Part shown: piece by piece, positions 31,692 through 40,114 of the stretch
Layout: each line of letters begins with the position of its first letter
Position numbering within the stretch: the stretch's first letter is position 1
Virus record (IMG/VR): IMGVR_UViG_3300046096_000928
Span: 28,554 to 92,553 of that record
Reading direction: 5' to 3' (one strand)
DNA length: 64,000 nucleotides
Source of the DNA: a virus
Notes under the pieces: generated by a model
What the model was told of the DNA's origin: nothing
The model's database searches: none
What the model saw: only the letters and a program-made list of their open reading frames with translations
Made by a program: the position numbers and the translations under genes

Positions 31692-32444
31692 CTATGATGA
31701 CAGATTCTCCAACTCTACTAACTGATCGAATAATTCATTACTTTTGGCTAACTGATTATTTAGATAATTATTATCCGAAGGTAATCCGTCGACTATTGGT
31801 AATTTATGAATTATACCGTCTTCAATTAATTCATAAATACTGACATCTTCTATCTTTAAACAAGAATTTTTTGGCACAATATTTTGATTTTTTATTCCTT
31901 TCGCTTTTATCGCTAAGGTTAAAGCATTTAAAATATAAGGGCTATCAGTAGTAAAAATAAAAAGATTATCACTATTATTAACCTCTTCTAATTTCTGATA
32001 TAATTTTTTTACTTGCTCTTTTACTGACAATCCTTCTTCTATATTTATAGCTATGATTTTTCCATCAAATACTTTATTCTGATCTATTAAACTAATAAAT
32101 TTAGATTTTTCTGTGAGTGATCTTAATTTAAGTTGTCTATCTATAAATTCAAATTTAAAATTATTCATTATGGCTATTAGCTCAGTAGTCTCAGAACAAG
32201 GAGTGCAATCTATTAAATACCAATTATCGAAATTAGGTAAAATAATATCTGTCTTTTCATTTTGTCGATAGCGATAATCTAAAAATAGGAATTTCAAAAT
32301 TAATTTATAGATTTCTTTATTGCCATGTTGCCCAGTGAATAAAGTTACTTTTGTGATCTCCATAAAACCATCATTTTCTTGATAGCCTGATTTGATATTC
32401 CCTAAGTTTTTTACCTTGATTTTTAGCATTTTATTTATTCCCAA
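31692..32444 (-). CDS. AAA/ABC-type ATPase-like protein with degenerate P-loop
   Basis: A 250-residue protein that looks like a shortened AAA_15/OLD-type ATPase. 'ITKVTLFTGQHGNKEIYKLI' occupies the Walker A place but lacks the G-K-[ST]. 'LFIFTTDSPYILNALTLAIKA' matches the conserved C-terminal '(T)T-H-S-P-Y-I-L-N' with His replaced by Asp. Nucleotide hydrolysis is therefore doubtful. Overlaps the next gene upstream by 14 bases. It could be a remnant or an interfering partner of host OLD/RecF-like nucleases (inference). Confidence 0.6.
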   Translation of the reverse strand: MGINKMLKIKVKNLGNIKSGYQENDGFMEITKVTLFTGQHGNKEIYKLILKFLFLDYRYRQNEKTDIILPNFDNWYLIDCTPCSETTELIAIMNNFKFEFIDRQLKLRSLTEKSKFISLIDQNKVFDGKIIAINIEEGLSVKEQVKKLYQKLEEVNNSDNLFIFTTDSPYILNALTLAIKAKGIKNQNIVPKNSCLKIEDVSIYELIEDGIIHKLPIVDGLPSDNNYLNNQLAKSNELFDQLVELENLSS

Positions 32445-32742
32445 TAATAGTTACCATTTGATAAGTCGCAAAATGTTCTTTAATCACTCCTATTAATTGT
32501 GTATGCTTTTTATCTCCGTAAATCTCAAGATATTTTTCGCCCTTAGAAATAAAATACCAATGATCAGGTACAGCAGTAACAAGATAATCACCATCTTCTG
32601 CTATTATCTCACAACCTAATTCAATTAATTCCTTATGAACAAGGTTTTTAGGTTGTTTGCTCCAATGCTTGTAAGCGGGGAAATTGATAATCATTTTCTC
32701 ATGTTGTATAAATGCCGTTAATTCTAATTGTTCATTTTTCAT
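32431..32742 (-). CDS. hypothetical protein (103 aa)
   Basis: Alpha/beta protein ('ELIELGCEIIAEDGDYLVTAVPDHWYFISKG' in overlapping segments). Overlaps its neighbours by 11 and 14 bases, so part of a tight leftward operon ending the 34607-31692 group. No family recognised. Confidence 0.6.
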   Translation of the reverse strand: MKNEQLELTAFIQHEKMIINFPAYKHWSKQPKNLVHKELIELGCEIIAEDGDYLVTAVPDHWYFISKGEKYLEIYGDKKHTQLIGVIKEHFATYQMVTIIGNK

Positions 32743-33094
32743 AATTCACTACGATTACTCTAATATTTTTCTCTTTAGCTATATTAATCATGTGTTGAGT
32801 ACCTTTGCTTACACCATTCCAAAAGGCAATTAGCCCGTCTGCTATTTCAGCCATTTGTTGATTTCTTTTATACCCAGCTGACTTACCATAACGATCCCAG
32901 TCTGCTGGATATTTTAATATTTCAAATCCATTCTCAATAGCGTATTTTTCTCCTAAACTATCCGCTCCTTTAGCACGACCACTAATCACTGTGATACCGT
33001 TATTTTTCTGGTTAATAAGTAGCTGATCGCACTTAGTTTTTAATAAATCATAATCAGAAAAATAACGAGTGCCACAAATAATTACTTTAAACAT
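32732..33094 (-). CDS. SLOG-family protein (DUF2493, YspA-like)
   Basis: A 120-residue Rossmann-type protein: 'VIICGTRYFSDYDLLK', 'GITVISGRAKGADSLGEKYA', 'GYKRNQQMAEIADGLIAFWN' and 'GTQHMINIAKEKNIRV'. These are the DUF2493/cpYpsA landmarks, with the G-x-x-x-G-A-D loop that binds nucleotide-like ligands. SLOG proteins are linked to nucleotide sensing and to conflict systems. It overlaps the thymidylate synthase gene by eight bases, suggesting a link with nucleotide supply. Confidence 0.85.
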   Translation of the reverse strand: MFKVIICGTRYFSDYDLLKTKCDQLLINQKNNGITVISGRAKGADSLGEKYAIENGFEILKYPADWDRYGKSAGYKRNQQMAEIADGLIAFWNGVSKGTQHMINIAKEKNIRVIVVNYEK

Positions 33095-34607
33095 CTTGTT
33101 TATAATTTTCTTTTTGTTGTGATACTTTTTCTAATTCTAAACCTAGATAACCGATATGTAAAGGATCAATACTTGGGTTATCTTTGGCGATCTCTCGTAT
33201 TAAAATTAATGGATTTTGTCCGTAATATTCTTTTATCAAATTATCCTGTTTGTCAAGATGTAATACTTTAATTTTTTCTTTATATTTTATTTCCTGATCA
33301 TATTCAATAATAAAATTACCAACAGGATCGGCATAAGTTATTTTTTTATTCCCATAATATTGAGTTTCAATTAAACTATCGGCATTTTCAAAACAATCAT
33401 CATAAATGTGTGCCGATTGACTAATTGTTATTAATGGTGCTAACTCAAGTTTACTATCTACATTGTCTCTAATGTGTACTTGTAATGCCCTTAATCCCAT
33501 CGCATTAGCTACCCAAGCACTAAACATATCATTACTACGAAAAGTAGCCGTCATGCTTAATTTATTATCGATTATACGCACCCATATATGATTAAGACAA
33601 GGTGACCCCCCATGTTCATGGTCACTATCACCAGCATTACGTCCATAACGTGCTAATTCAAAAGGCAATGATTCAGGCATACCACAATCATCAATTACTT
33701 TAATTGTATTACGTTCACAACCGCTACCAGAATCCCATAAATTCATAACGGCACTAGCCGAATCAGTTTCTTTTTTTAATTTGTCGATTACTTCTTTAAT
33801 TTGATCCTTGCCAAACCATGAACGTAATCTTTGACCATAAGTATATTTAACACCTTCTTTATACGGAGCATCTTCTAACATTTGTGGTAGATAATTAGTA
33901 ATATAGTTTTGATCGACAGGTAAATAATTGGGAGTTGGGAAATAAAAATCGCTAGGTTCATCTGTAATTATTGCTTTTAAATCAATTAATTCTTGCCATT
34001 TACCATCATATCCAGTTGGTCTTATTGTGCCATTAGTTCTTATTCTATGAATAATTTTTACCCATGTATCGGCAATAGTTTTACCTGTTACTGTATGGGA
34101 ATAAATATTACTTGGGTTTATTGCTGTTTTACTTTCTTTTATTTCAAATTCGTAATATTTACGTTTCTTACGTTTGGCAAACTGTTTCTCATATATCCCC
34201 ATAGGCTCTTGATACGTCACCGTAATCGAATTTCTTAATTCTTCTAAGGCTTTTTTAGTTATCTCTATATCTAAGTATCCTTTAATCTTTGAATTAATCT
34301 CCCATTTATTGTTTTCTTGCGTAATACCGTACTTGAAAAAATCAAATAGACATTTACAACTACCACTATTTTGATCTTCTCTAGTGGTGCTTAGAACCCT
34401 CAATTGTGTAATCTGAGGATTTAATAATAAATTCCTAATTAGAAAATTTATTCCTCTTGAAGGGCTGTAAAGATTCCCTATTGCCGCATATTCTTTAGAT
34501 GCTAACTTTTTGGCGATCGCCTCTTTAGGTGTCCAGCCAGTGACAATAACTAGATCATCGCCTGTCCCATAAATTAATTGATTCGGTTTATGAATTGCTT
34601 TATACAT
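33087..34607 (-). CDS. thymidylate synthase/dCMP hydroxymethylase-type protein with extra N-terminal domain
   Basis: A 506-residue protein. The C-terminal half carries the thymidylate synthase signature. C337 in 'GGSPCLNHIWVRII' is the nucleophile and is followed by 'SMTATFRSNDMFSAWVANAMGL' and 'LITISQSAHIYDDCFENAD'. The N-terminal ~110 residues ('GYGTGDDLVIVTGWTPKEA'-like start, 'GNLYSPSRGINFLIRNLL') form an additional domain of the DUF4346 kind found in cyanobacterial and archaeal homologues. It would methylate or hydroxymethylate pyrimidine deoxynucleotides, matching the ribonucleotide reductase at 37842. HIP1 site at 34513. Confidence 0.8.
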   Translation of the reverse strand: MYKAIHKPNQLIYGTGDDLVIVTGWTPKEAIAKKLASKEYAAIGNLYSPSRGINFLIRNLLLNPQITQLRVLSTTREDQNSGSCKCLFDFFKYGITQENNKWEINSKIKGYLDIEITKKALEELRNSITVTYQEPMGIYEKQFAKRKKRKYYEFEIKESKTAINPSNIYSHTVTGKTIADTWVKIIHRIRTNGTIRPTGYDGKWQELIDLKAIITDEPSDFYFPTPNYLPVDQNYITNYLPQMLEDAPYKEGVKYTYGQRLRSWFGKDQIKEVIDKLKKETDSASAVMNLWDSGSGCERNTIKVIDDCGMPESLPFELARYGRNAGDSDHEHGGSPCLNHIWVRIIDNKLSMTATFRSNDMFSAWVANAMGLRALQVHIRDNVDSKLELAPLITISQSAHIYDDCFENADSLIETQYYGNKKITYADPVGNFIIEYDQEIKYKEKIKVLHLDKQDNLIKEYYGQNPLILIREIAKDNPSIDPLHIGYLGLELEKVSQQKENYKQDV

Positions 34608-34660
34608 CTTTTTCTTTTAAAATTTTGTTAAAATATGAGAAATTACAAACAAGCTACAAA

Positions 34661-34855
34661 ATGAACAATAAAAAAAATTTACCACATTTCGACTTTGAAT
34701 TAAAATTAGAGCAAGAGTTTAGAATAAGAGAAGCTAAACTCTTGGTTTCTCTTATAAGTAGGGAAGAGTTAGAACAACTTTTTATTAGTATTTTTACCCA
34801 TAAATTGAGGCAGGATAATCAATTAACATTGATGTATAAAAAATCTTTTCTTTGA
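34661..34855 (+). CDS. nblA: NblA-like phycobilisome degradation protein
   Basis: A 64-residue protein, the usual NblA size. I start at ATG 34661; the frame to 34595 overlaps the thymidylate synthase start. 'DFELKLEQEFRIREAKLLVSLISREELEQLFISI' (quoted here only as ELKLEQEFRIRE and LISREELEQLF) matches the NblA core E-L-S-L-E-Q-E-F-x-x-R...M-S-R-E-x-x-x-x-x-L, and the lysine-bearing end resembles the family's C-terminus. NblA docks phycobilisomes to the Clp protease. Cyanophages are known to carry it, probably to free amino acids or limit excitation during infection. Confidence 0.85.
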   Translation: MNNKKNLPHFDFELKLEQEFRIREAKLLVSLISREELEQLFISIFTHKLRQDNQLTLMYKKSFL

Positions 34856-34856
34856 T

Positions 34857-35087
34857 TTATGGTAATCCTTTTACATTAAAGCAATGAGTTATAAAACGCT
34901 GATACTTTAAATAAAATTCTCTGAGTTTCCCATCAAGAAATCTGCCCCTATTCATTTCTGGTTTATTTAAAATGATATGAGAAATAGAAAGTAAGCTATT
35001 TAATTCAGTAATTAATTCATGCTTATTTGCCCTTTCTATTTCCAATATTTCCATCATAATAGGAGTCACTTTTTTATCCATCGCCAA
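34857..35087 (-). CDS. hypothetical protein (76 aa)
   Basis: Helical protein ('PIMMEILEIERANKHELITEL', 'RFLDGKLREFYLKYQRF'). ATG 35079-35081 is an equally good start. Convergent with nblA with one base between them. No family recognised. Confidence 0.6.
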   Translation of the reverse strand: MAMDKKVTPIMMEILEIERANKHELITELNSLLSISHIILNKPEMNRGRFLDGKLREFYLKYQRFITHCFNVKGLP

Positions 35088-35099
35088 TATGTTTAATAT

Positions 35100-35156
35100 C
35101 TATTTTTCTTTAGTTGAATCATTAGTTTCGAGATATTTAATGGCTTCTAAATCCAT
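35100..35156 (-). CDS. possible micro-ORF (18 aa)
   Basis: ATG-to-TAG frame of 18 codons ('MDLEAIKYLETNDSTKEK') with AGGAG six bases upstream. The same ribosome site precedes its neighbours at 35177 and 35342. It may be a real microprotein or the remnant of a longer gene. Confidence 0.3.
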   Translation of the reverse strand: MDLEAIKYLETNDSTKEK

Positions 35157-35176
35157 GATTACTCCTATTTTGTTTC

Positions 35177-35332
35177 TCAATCTTCACAATAATGTTCTAA
35201 AAGAAATTCTATACATTTTCTGTAGTCATTATCGGATTCCATCTTTTTTGCTAACCAGCTATAGCACTCTTCAGAAGGTTCGATTTTATCTATATTTTTA
35301 TTAGGCAATTGCTCTTTATCTTTATCCATCAT
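35177..35332 (-). CDS. hypothetical small acidic protein (51 aa)
   Basis: A 51-codon frame with TAGGAG upstream ('MMDKDKEQLPNKNIDKIEPS...EFLLEHYCED'). It lies between two other leftward small genes and ends 20 bases before the next ATG. An opposite-strand frame (35089-35304) looks like its shadow. Confidence 0.6.
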   Translation of the reverse strand: MMDKDKEQLPNKNIDKIEPSEECYSWLAKKMESDNDYRKCIEFLLEHYCED

Positions 35333-35341
35333 TTTTTACTC

Positions 35342-35656
35342 CTATTTTGTTTGTTTTTCTTTTAATTCTTTAAGTCGATTAGTCTTATCTAATGCCTCGA
35401 AATAATCATCATAATAATTTACATTAGTAGTGCCTTCTCTACATTTTAGATGTCTTAAATCACGCATAAAACCATGATTAAAGAATAAACTAATTTCTAT
35501 TTTTGCCTGTTGTATTTCACAGCCTAAAAATCGTTCATATTGTTTACTCACAATAAAATAACCAGCTTCTCTATCTTCTAAATGATAAAAAACACCTGTC
35601 TGATCATTTTCTTTAATTCTTTGCCATTTTAATAAAATTTGTTTTAATTCTTCCAT
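35342..35656 (-). CDS. hypothetical protein (104 aa)
   Basis: Alpha/beta protein ('YHLEDREAGYFIVSKQYERF', 'HGFMRDLRHLKCREGTTN') with a basic tail. It starts one base after the stop of the RHH gene upstream, so the two are coupled. No family recognised. Confidence 0.6.
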   Translation of the reverse strand: MEELKQILLKWQRIKENDQTGVFYHLEDREAGYFIVSKQYERFLGCEIQQAKIEISLFFNHGFMRDLRHLKCREGTTNVNYYDDYFEALDKTNRLKELKEKQTK

Positions 35657-35657
35657 G

Positions 35658-35855
35658 TTATTTACTTTCTTTTTTTACTAATTTGTATTCGACATTCTCT
35701 TTAGTTAGATTTATGTCTCCTTTGCATATTCCGATTAAAAGCAAAGTTATTGAACCTTTTTTACCCCATACATAATCCAAGTTAAAAGCTATTTTTCTTA
35801 ATCTTTCTAACATGTCAGCATCTAATGCTATTGTGTAGTTATTTTTTTTTGCCAT
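35658..35855 (-). CDS. ribbon-helix-helix-type DNA-binding protein (65 aa)
   Basis: 'NYTIALDADMLERLRKIAF' followed by 'GSITLLLIGICKGDI' has the strand-helix-helix look of CopG/Arc-type regulators. A 44-bp perfect palindrome lies 31 bases upstream of the start, a natural operator for autoregulation. Confidence 0.6.
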   Translation of the reverse strand: MAKKNNYTIALDADMLERLRKIAFNLDYVWGKKGSITLLLIGICKGDINLTKENVEYKLVKKESK

Positions 35856-35885
35856 TTTTTATTTTCTTATTTTTTGTTCTTCTTT

Positions 35886-35929
35886 ATCATATCAAATACA
35901 TTGTAATATTACAATGTATTTGATATGAT
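35886..35929. repeat. perfect 44-bp palindrome
   Basis: Bases 35886-35907 are the exact reverse complement of 35908-35929, centred on TGTAATATTACA. It is the longest loopless palindrome in the window. It lies between a leftward gene end (35990) and the RHH gene start (35855), so it can serve as terminator, operator or both. Confidence 0.7.
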
Positions 35930-35989
35930 GATTTATAAAGAAAGAAAACAAAGATAACTTATAAATATAAAATGTTAGATAAATAAAGA

Positions 35990-36298
35990 TTAAAAACTCA
36001 AAATTTTGGCAACTAAATCGTCAATAAAAGATAAATCTAATTTGAGTAATGGTTTAGATATATCCTCTTGTGGTGGATTACCCATCGCCCAATGTAAAAA
36101 TCGATATTGTGGATATTTTTCATTGAGTGTTTTTGTAATTTCTTTGACTAAGGTTAAAGTATAAACGTGTTTAGTTTTTACGAAACCCCTATCGATAGGA
36201 TAATCATAGCCATCTTGTGCTGTAAAGGTTGCCATGGTTTTATATCTAACGCCAAATAATTGGATGTGTCCGTTACGTTTTAATGGTATTACTTTCAT
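35990..36298 (-). CDS. hypothetical protein (102 aa)
   Basis: Alpha/beta protein ('NGHIQLFGVRYKTMATFTAQ', 'YPQYRFLHWAMGNPPQED'). No family recognised. It ends upstream of the 44-bp palindrome. Confidence 0.6.
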   Translation of the reverse strand: MKVIPLKRNGHIQLFGVRYKTMATFTAQDGYDYPIDRGFVKTKHVYTLTLVKEITKTLNEKYPQYRFLHWAMGNPPQEDISKPLLKLDLSFIDDLVAKILSF

Positions 36299-36330
36299 GG
36301 TTTTATATTAACTGTGCATCAACTTAATTC

Positions 36331-36757
36331 TTAAATACCCACAATGATATGTTTATCTATTCCTTCAAGGAAGACATTATTCTTAACGAAATGTTGTATA
36401 TAAAAAGGTATAACGCTACAACCGCTTTTATCTTTATACCTTTTTATATAATTAGGGTAAGCTACAAAACAAATCGTATTGTTATTGCGAGATACTTCGT
36501 GAAATTCTTTTAGGATTTCTTGTATCATTTCGACTGTAACCAGAGCATCCCCTACTCTAAAAATACTACATCTTTCATTACCTGTAAATGAGTTTTACTG
36601 ACATCAAATAAAGAAGGCTTGAGATCAGCATATTTTACTACATATTCATAACCAAAACATGGACGGAAATTATATCTTAAATAATCTCTTGGTACTTATG
36701 TAGGTAAATCTAACCGATTCACTTTTTCCCAAAACCGATCCCTTTTGCTTTTCCCAT
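36331..36757 (-). pseudogene. broken gene of unknown family
   Basis: The 65-residue frame at 36331-36528 ('MIQEILKEFHEVSRNNNTIC...') continues upstream without a break as 'ERCSIFRVGDALVTVE'. One base out it continues as 'YNFRPCFGYEYVVKYADLKP', then reaches a stop and a final start 'MGKAKGIGF' with AGGAGTGA upstream at 36757. At least two shifts and one stop codon interrupt a gene of about 140 codons. Only the C-terminal part could still be made. Confidence 0.6.
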
Positions 36758-36792
36758 AATTCACTCCTATTATTGTTTTATTTAATCGCCAA

Positions 36793-36927
36793 CTAATCAT
36801 CATTTTGATCTAAATAATTAAGCAATAATTCAACTACCAAAGTATTTAATTGCTTATTATCTTTTACCAATTTTGCTTTTATCTCAGAGTGAAACTCCGC
36901 ATCTATTTTTAAATTTATATTTTTCAT
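36793..36927 (-). CDS. ribbon-helix-helix small protein (44 aa)
   Basis: A 44-codon frame: 'MKNINLKIDAEFHSEIKAKL' then 'LNTLVVELLLNYLDQ', the classic Arc/ParD strand-helix-helix pattern. Such proteins act as repressors or antitoxins. No toxin gene is adjacent; the broken gene downstream might once have been a partner. Confidence 0.65.
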   Translation of the reverse strand: MKNINLKIDAEFHSEIKAKLVKDNKQLNTLVVELLLNYLDQNDD

Positions 36928-37047
36928 AGTACGTTTATATTTCATTCATATTTCTATTTTACCAAACAACGTAATAAAAGAATATTGACAAGGCTCAAAA
37001 CCATTGAGATTACGTTAAAAAAGTTTTCACCCTTGTCAGGAATTAAG

Positions 37048-37509
37048 TTAATTAAAATTTTCTAATTGTTTTAAAAGCCATTTTTTACGTTTAATTAAAG
37101 TTGACTTTGGGGTAATAGGAACTACCTCACAAGAATCTGATTCCCCCATGTGACAACTTTCTTTATTCATCTCCTCTCCACTACCAAAAGCTATATATTT
37201 GTCTTCATTAATTAACCAATAATCCTGTTTTAATCCGAACGTATAAATATCACCTTCATAGCCCCATTCTATTTCTGTTAGCGTCCCGTTATCGAAAAAA
37301 TCAGCTATTTTTGGTTTTATACCTCTTTTCTCTATTAACTCAGTATAAGCATCTAATTCTCTTTGAGTTTCTTCTAAATAATCTGTCAACAATTTTTTTT
37401 GTAATTTCCATTCATCTATTTGTCTTAATTCTTCATCTATTATTTTTAGTTTCCGTTCTAATACGGCGATAGAAAATAATAATTGTTGTTTTTCTTGCTC
37501 TAAACTCAT
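37048..37509 (-). CDS. coiled-coil hypothetical protein (153 aa)
   Basis: Residues ~1-65 form a coiled coil ('QQLLFSIAVLERKLKIIDEE'); the rest is alpha/beta with 'FDNGTLTEIEWGYEGDIYTF' and a basic helical end. No family recognised. Confidence 0.65.
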   Translation of the reverse strand: MSLEQEKQQLLFSIAVLERKLKIIDEELRQIDEWKLQKKLLTDYLEETQRELDAYTELIEKRGIKPKIADFFDNGTLTEIEWGYEGDIYTFGLKQDYWLINEDKYIAFGSGEEMNKESCHMGESDSCEVVPITPKSTLIKRKKWLLKQLENFN

Positions 37510-37516
37510 TCTATTT

Positions 37517-37687
37517 TTAATTTAAATTATTCTGTAACTTCAACAGTTTCCGATTTGCTAAATCAACTACTCCACTATTTTCACTTTGTCTGCAACCTTC
37601 TAACCATTCTAAAAAAATTTCTATTGGAATACCGTTTTGATTATCTTACAAACATTTTTCTGCTAATATGTAGTCATTTTCATTCAT
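37517..37687 (-). pseudogene. small gene with in-frame stop
   Basis: A 56-codon frame beginning 'MNENDYILAEKCL', interrupted by TAA, then 'DNQNGIPIEIFLEWLEGCRQ' to a stop at 37517. The style (short acidic protein with an 'EWLEG' helix) fits the small genes around it. Bases 37688-37841 show no gene. Confidence 0.5.
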
Positions 37688-37841
37688 AATTTATTTTTAT
37701 TGATTATTAATTAGTTTGCTAATGAATAATTTGATGATGGCTTATCCTATTTCGATTGAGATAGAACAAGCGTTAAAATGTTTCCCCCCCACTTAGACGT
37801 GACAAGATAAATTGTTACTCATAATTTACTCTTATTAATTA

Positions 37842-40028
37842 TTAATTGGCACAAGAGACACATTCTTCTTTAAAGTTATCTTTTTGCACTACACGCACAT
37901 AATAGATTGCTTTACATTCTGATTCCCAAGCATTAAGCATTACCTCATAAATATCTTTTGCTGTTAATGCTTCCTCTTTATATACACCTTCATTGAGGTT
38001 AAACACTAATTCCATTGAGATGCCAGTATCTATCCATTTTTGTATTTCAGAAACAGCTTTGACTACCACGTTTTGATCTAAGGTTTTATTTTCTCGGTAA
38101 TACCAAAGTGAATCTTTGATAAATGGTGGTGCAATTGGTACAGTGCCTTTACTCCATTTATCATAATAGAATTTACTGTAACATGGCAAAATACTAGCTG
38201 TACAACCTTGTACTAAACTTGATGATGTATTAGGGGCGATCGCCATTAACATAGAATTTCTGATCCCATTATCTGCAATTAGATCGAATAATGATTCCCA
38301 GTCTTGACTGCCGTTTTCTTCAAACCATTCTAAAGGTTTACTCAAAACTAATTCTTTTGACCAATCACTACCTTCATAAGCTAAATACTTACCCCGTTCA
38401 CCAGCTAACAAAGCCGAGCCTAAAATACAGTTATAAGAAATTATCTCAAATAATGATCCTATAGCTTCGGTATTTTTATAAGATTGTCCATGTTTTGCCA
38501 AATAATCAGCTAAACCCATTGCTCCTACACCTACAGTTCTATAACGATTGTTATGAGCTTTTGCATCTTCAAATGGTGGAGTGGTTAAATCAATAGTATT
38601 ATCTAATAATCTTACTGCTAATTGAGATAAGTCTGCTAATTCTTCTTCACTCTCAATATTAGCTAAATTTAAACTAACTAAGTTACAACAGTGGGCATAT
38701 TGTCCAGAAGCCACATTCGAGAAGCTTTCGACGCATAAATTTACTTGGGGGATATACCCATCATGTTTATTGGCATTATATTTATTGATGGTATCTTTAA
38801 ATGCAATATAGGGCATTCCCGTTTCTAATTGAGATTTCATTATCTCTTTAAATAACTCTCTCGCATTTATCGTTTTTCTTGTCTCTAGTGAATCTGAGTA
38901 AGTTTCTAAAATACTATAAGCTGAATCGAAAAGTTCCCCCCATAATTCAGATAAATCAATATTGAATTTTGTTTTAATTTCATAAGGATCGAATAATGTC
39001 CAATCTTTATTACTTTCAACTCTTCTCATAAATTCATCTGAAATGATTACTTGGGGGAATACATCATAAGCTTTACGTCTTTGATCACCGTTTTCTGTTT
39101 GCATTTCTAAGAATTCAAGTATATCATAATGCCATATATCTAATCCTATTGTAACCGCACCCGCACGTTTCCCCCCTTGATTGACGGCGATCGCCGTATC
39201 ATTCAGTAATTTGACCCATGGTAAAACACCACCACTTGCGTTAGCTTTACCCATTACTTCTGCCCCCGTAGCTCGAATTTTACTTAGATTAACACCAACC
39301 CCACCACCATTTTTACTGATACGAGCGGTATTGGTTATCTCACGGTAAATACTTTCTAAACTATCATCGGCTGTAATAATAAAACAACTGGTTAGACTTC
39401 CGTTAGGTACTCTTAGATTAGCTAAAATAGGAGTTGCTAAAGATATTTTACGTTGTGCAATAGATAAATAAACCTGCTTGGCAAACTCTAAACGATATTC
39501 TTTGATTTCAGGTAAAGCTAAAAGTAAGGCACAAGTCAAAAAAGCCTCTTGTGGTAATTCATTAGGCAGTAAATAACGGCTGGTAAGCAGTAAAGCACCA
39601 GCATAATCATAATCAAAATCATAAGTTTTATCTATCCAAGTAATGGCCTCTTTTAATTCTTCATAAGAATAATCTTTTAACCTTTGGTCATAAATACCAT
39701 CATGTATTTTTGACTGTAAAGAACGTAAATAACCTTCATAGCCATAACCACGACTGACCAAATTATCTTTCCATAATGACCACATCAATAAACGACCTGC
39801 GACATAACGATAATCTGGATCATCTAAAGTACATTTTTCTAAAGCACTTTGAATTAAACTTTCTTGAATCTCACGAGTTGTAATGCCGTCTCTTAATCTT
39901 GCTTTTAAACCAGCTTCTAAAATTAACTCATTTACGTCTAAATCTTCACAAGCCCAAGTAGCTACTTCTCTAATCCTACCAATCTGTAAATCTTCTTTTT
40001 GTCCGTTGCGTTTGACTACTTGAATCAT
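37842..40028 (-). CDS. nrdA: ribonucleoside-diphosphate reductase, class I alpha subunit
   Basis: A 728-residue catalytic subunit that reduces NDPs to dNDPs. An ATP-cone fills residues ~1-90. The redox pair cysteines are C215 ('TSCFIIT') and the C447/C448 pair ('AHCCNLVSLN'). The radical-site motif N430-x-C432-x-E434 is in 'VNLCVESF', and the C-terminal C-x-x-C tail is 'EECVSCAN'. Everything expected is present. No NrdB (radical-generating subunit) is seen in the window, so it is outside the window or supplied by the host. HIP1 sites at 38236 and 39187. Confidence 0.95.
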   Translation of the reverse strand: MIQVVKRNGQKEDLQIGRIREVATWACEDLDVNELILEAGLKARLRDGITTREIQESLIQSALEKCTLDDPDYRYVAGRLLMWSLWKDNLVSRGYGYEGYLRSLQSKIHDGIYDQRLKDYSYEELKEAITWIDKTYDFDYDYAGALLLTSRYLLPNELPQEAFLTCALLLALPEIKEYRLEFAKQVYLSIAQRKISLATPILANLRVPNGSLTSCFIITADDSLESIYREITNTARISKNGGGVGVNLSKIRATGAEVMGKANASGGVLPWVKLLNDTAIAVNQGGKRAGAVTIGLDIWHYDILEFLEMQTENGDQRRKAYDVFPQVIISDEFMRRVESNKDWTLFDPYEIKTKFNIDLSELWGELFDSAYSILETYSDSLETRKTINARELFKEIMKSQLETGMPYIAFKDTINKYNANKHDGYIPQVNLCVESFSNVASGQYAHCCNLVSLNLANIESEEELADLSQLAVRLLDNTIDLTTPPFEDAKAHNNRYRTVGVGAMGLADYLAKHGQSYKNTEAIGSLFEIISYNCILGSALLAGERGKYLAYEGSDWSKELVLSKPLEWFEENGSQDWESLFDLIADNGIRNSMLMAIAPNTSSSLVQGCTASILPCYSKFYYDKWSKGTVPIAPPFIKDSLWYYRENKTLDQNVVVKAVSEIQKWIDTGISMELVFNLNEGVYKEEALTAKDIYEVMLNAWESECKAIYYVRVVQKDNFKEECVSCAN

Positions 40029-40114
40029 TATTTTCTTTGTTTACGGTTAATATTTTTAGTGTAAAATCTTAATTTTACTTATGTTATTATACTATTAAAC
40101 AATGTTATTTTTCT

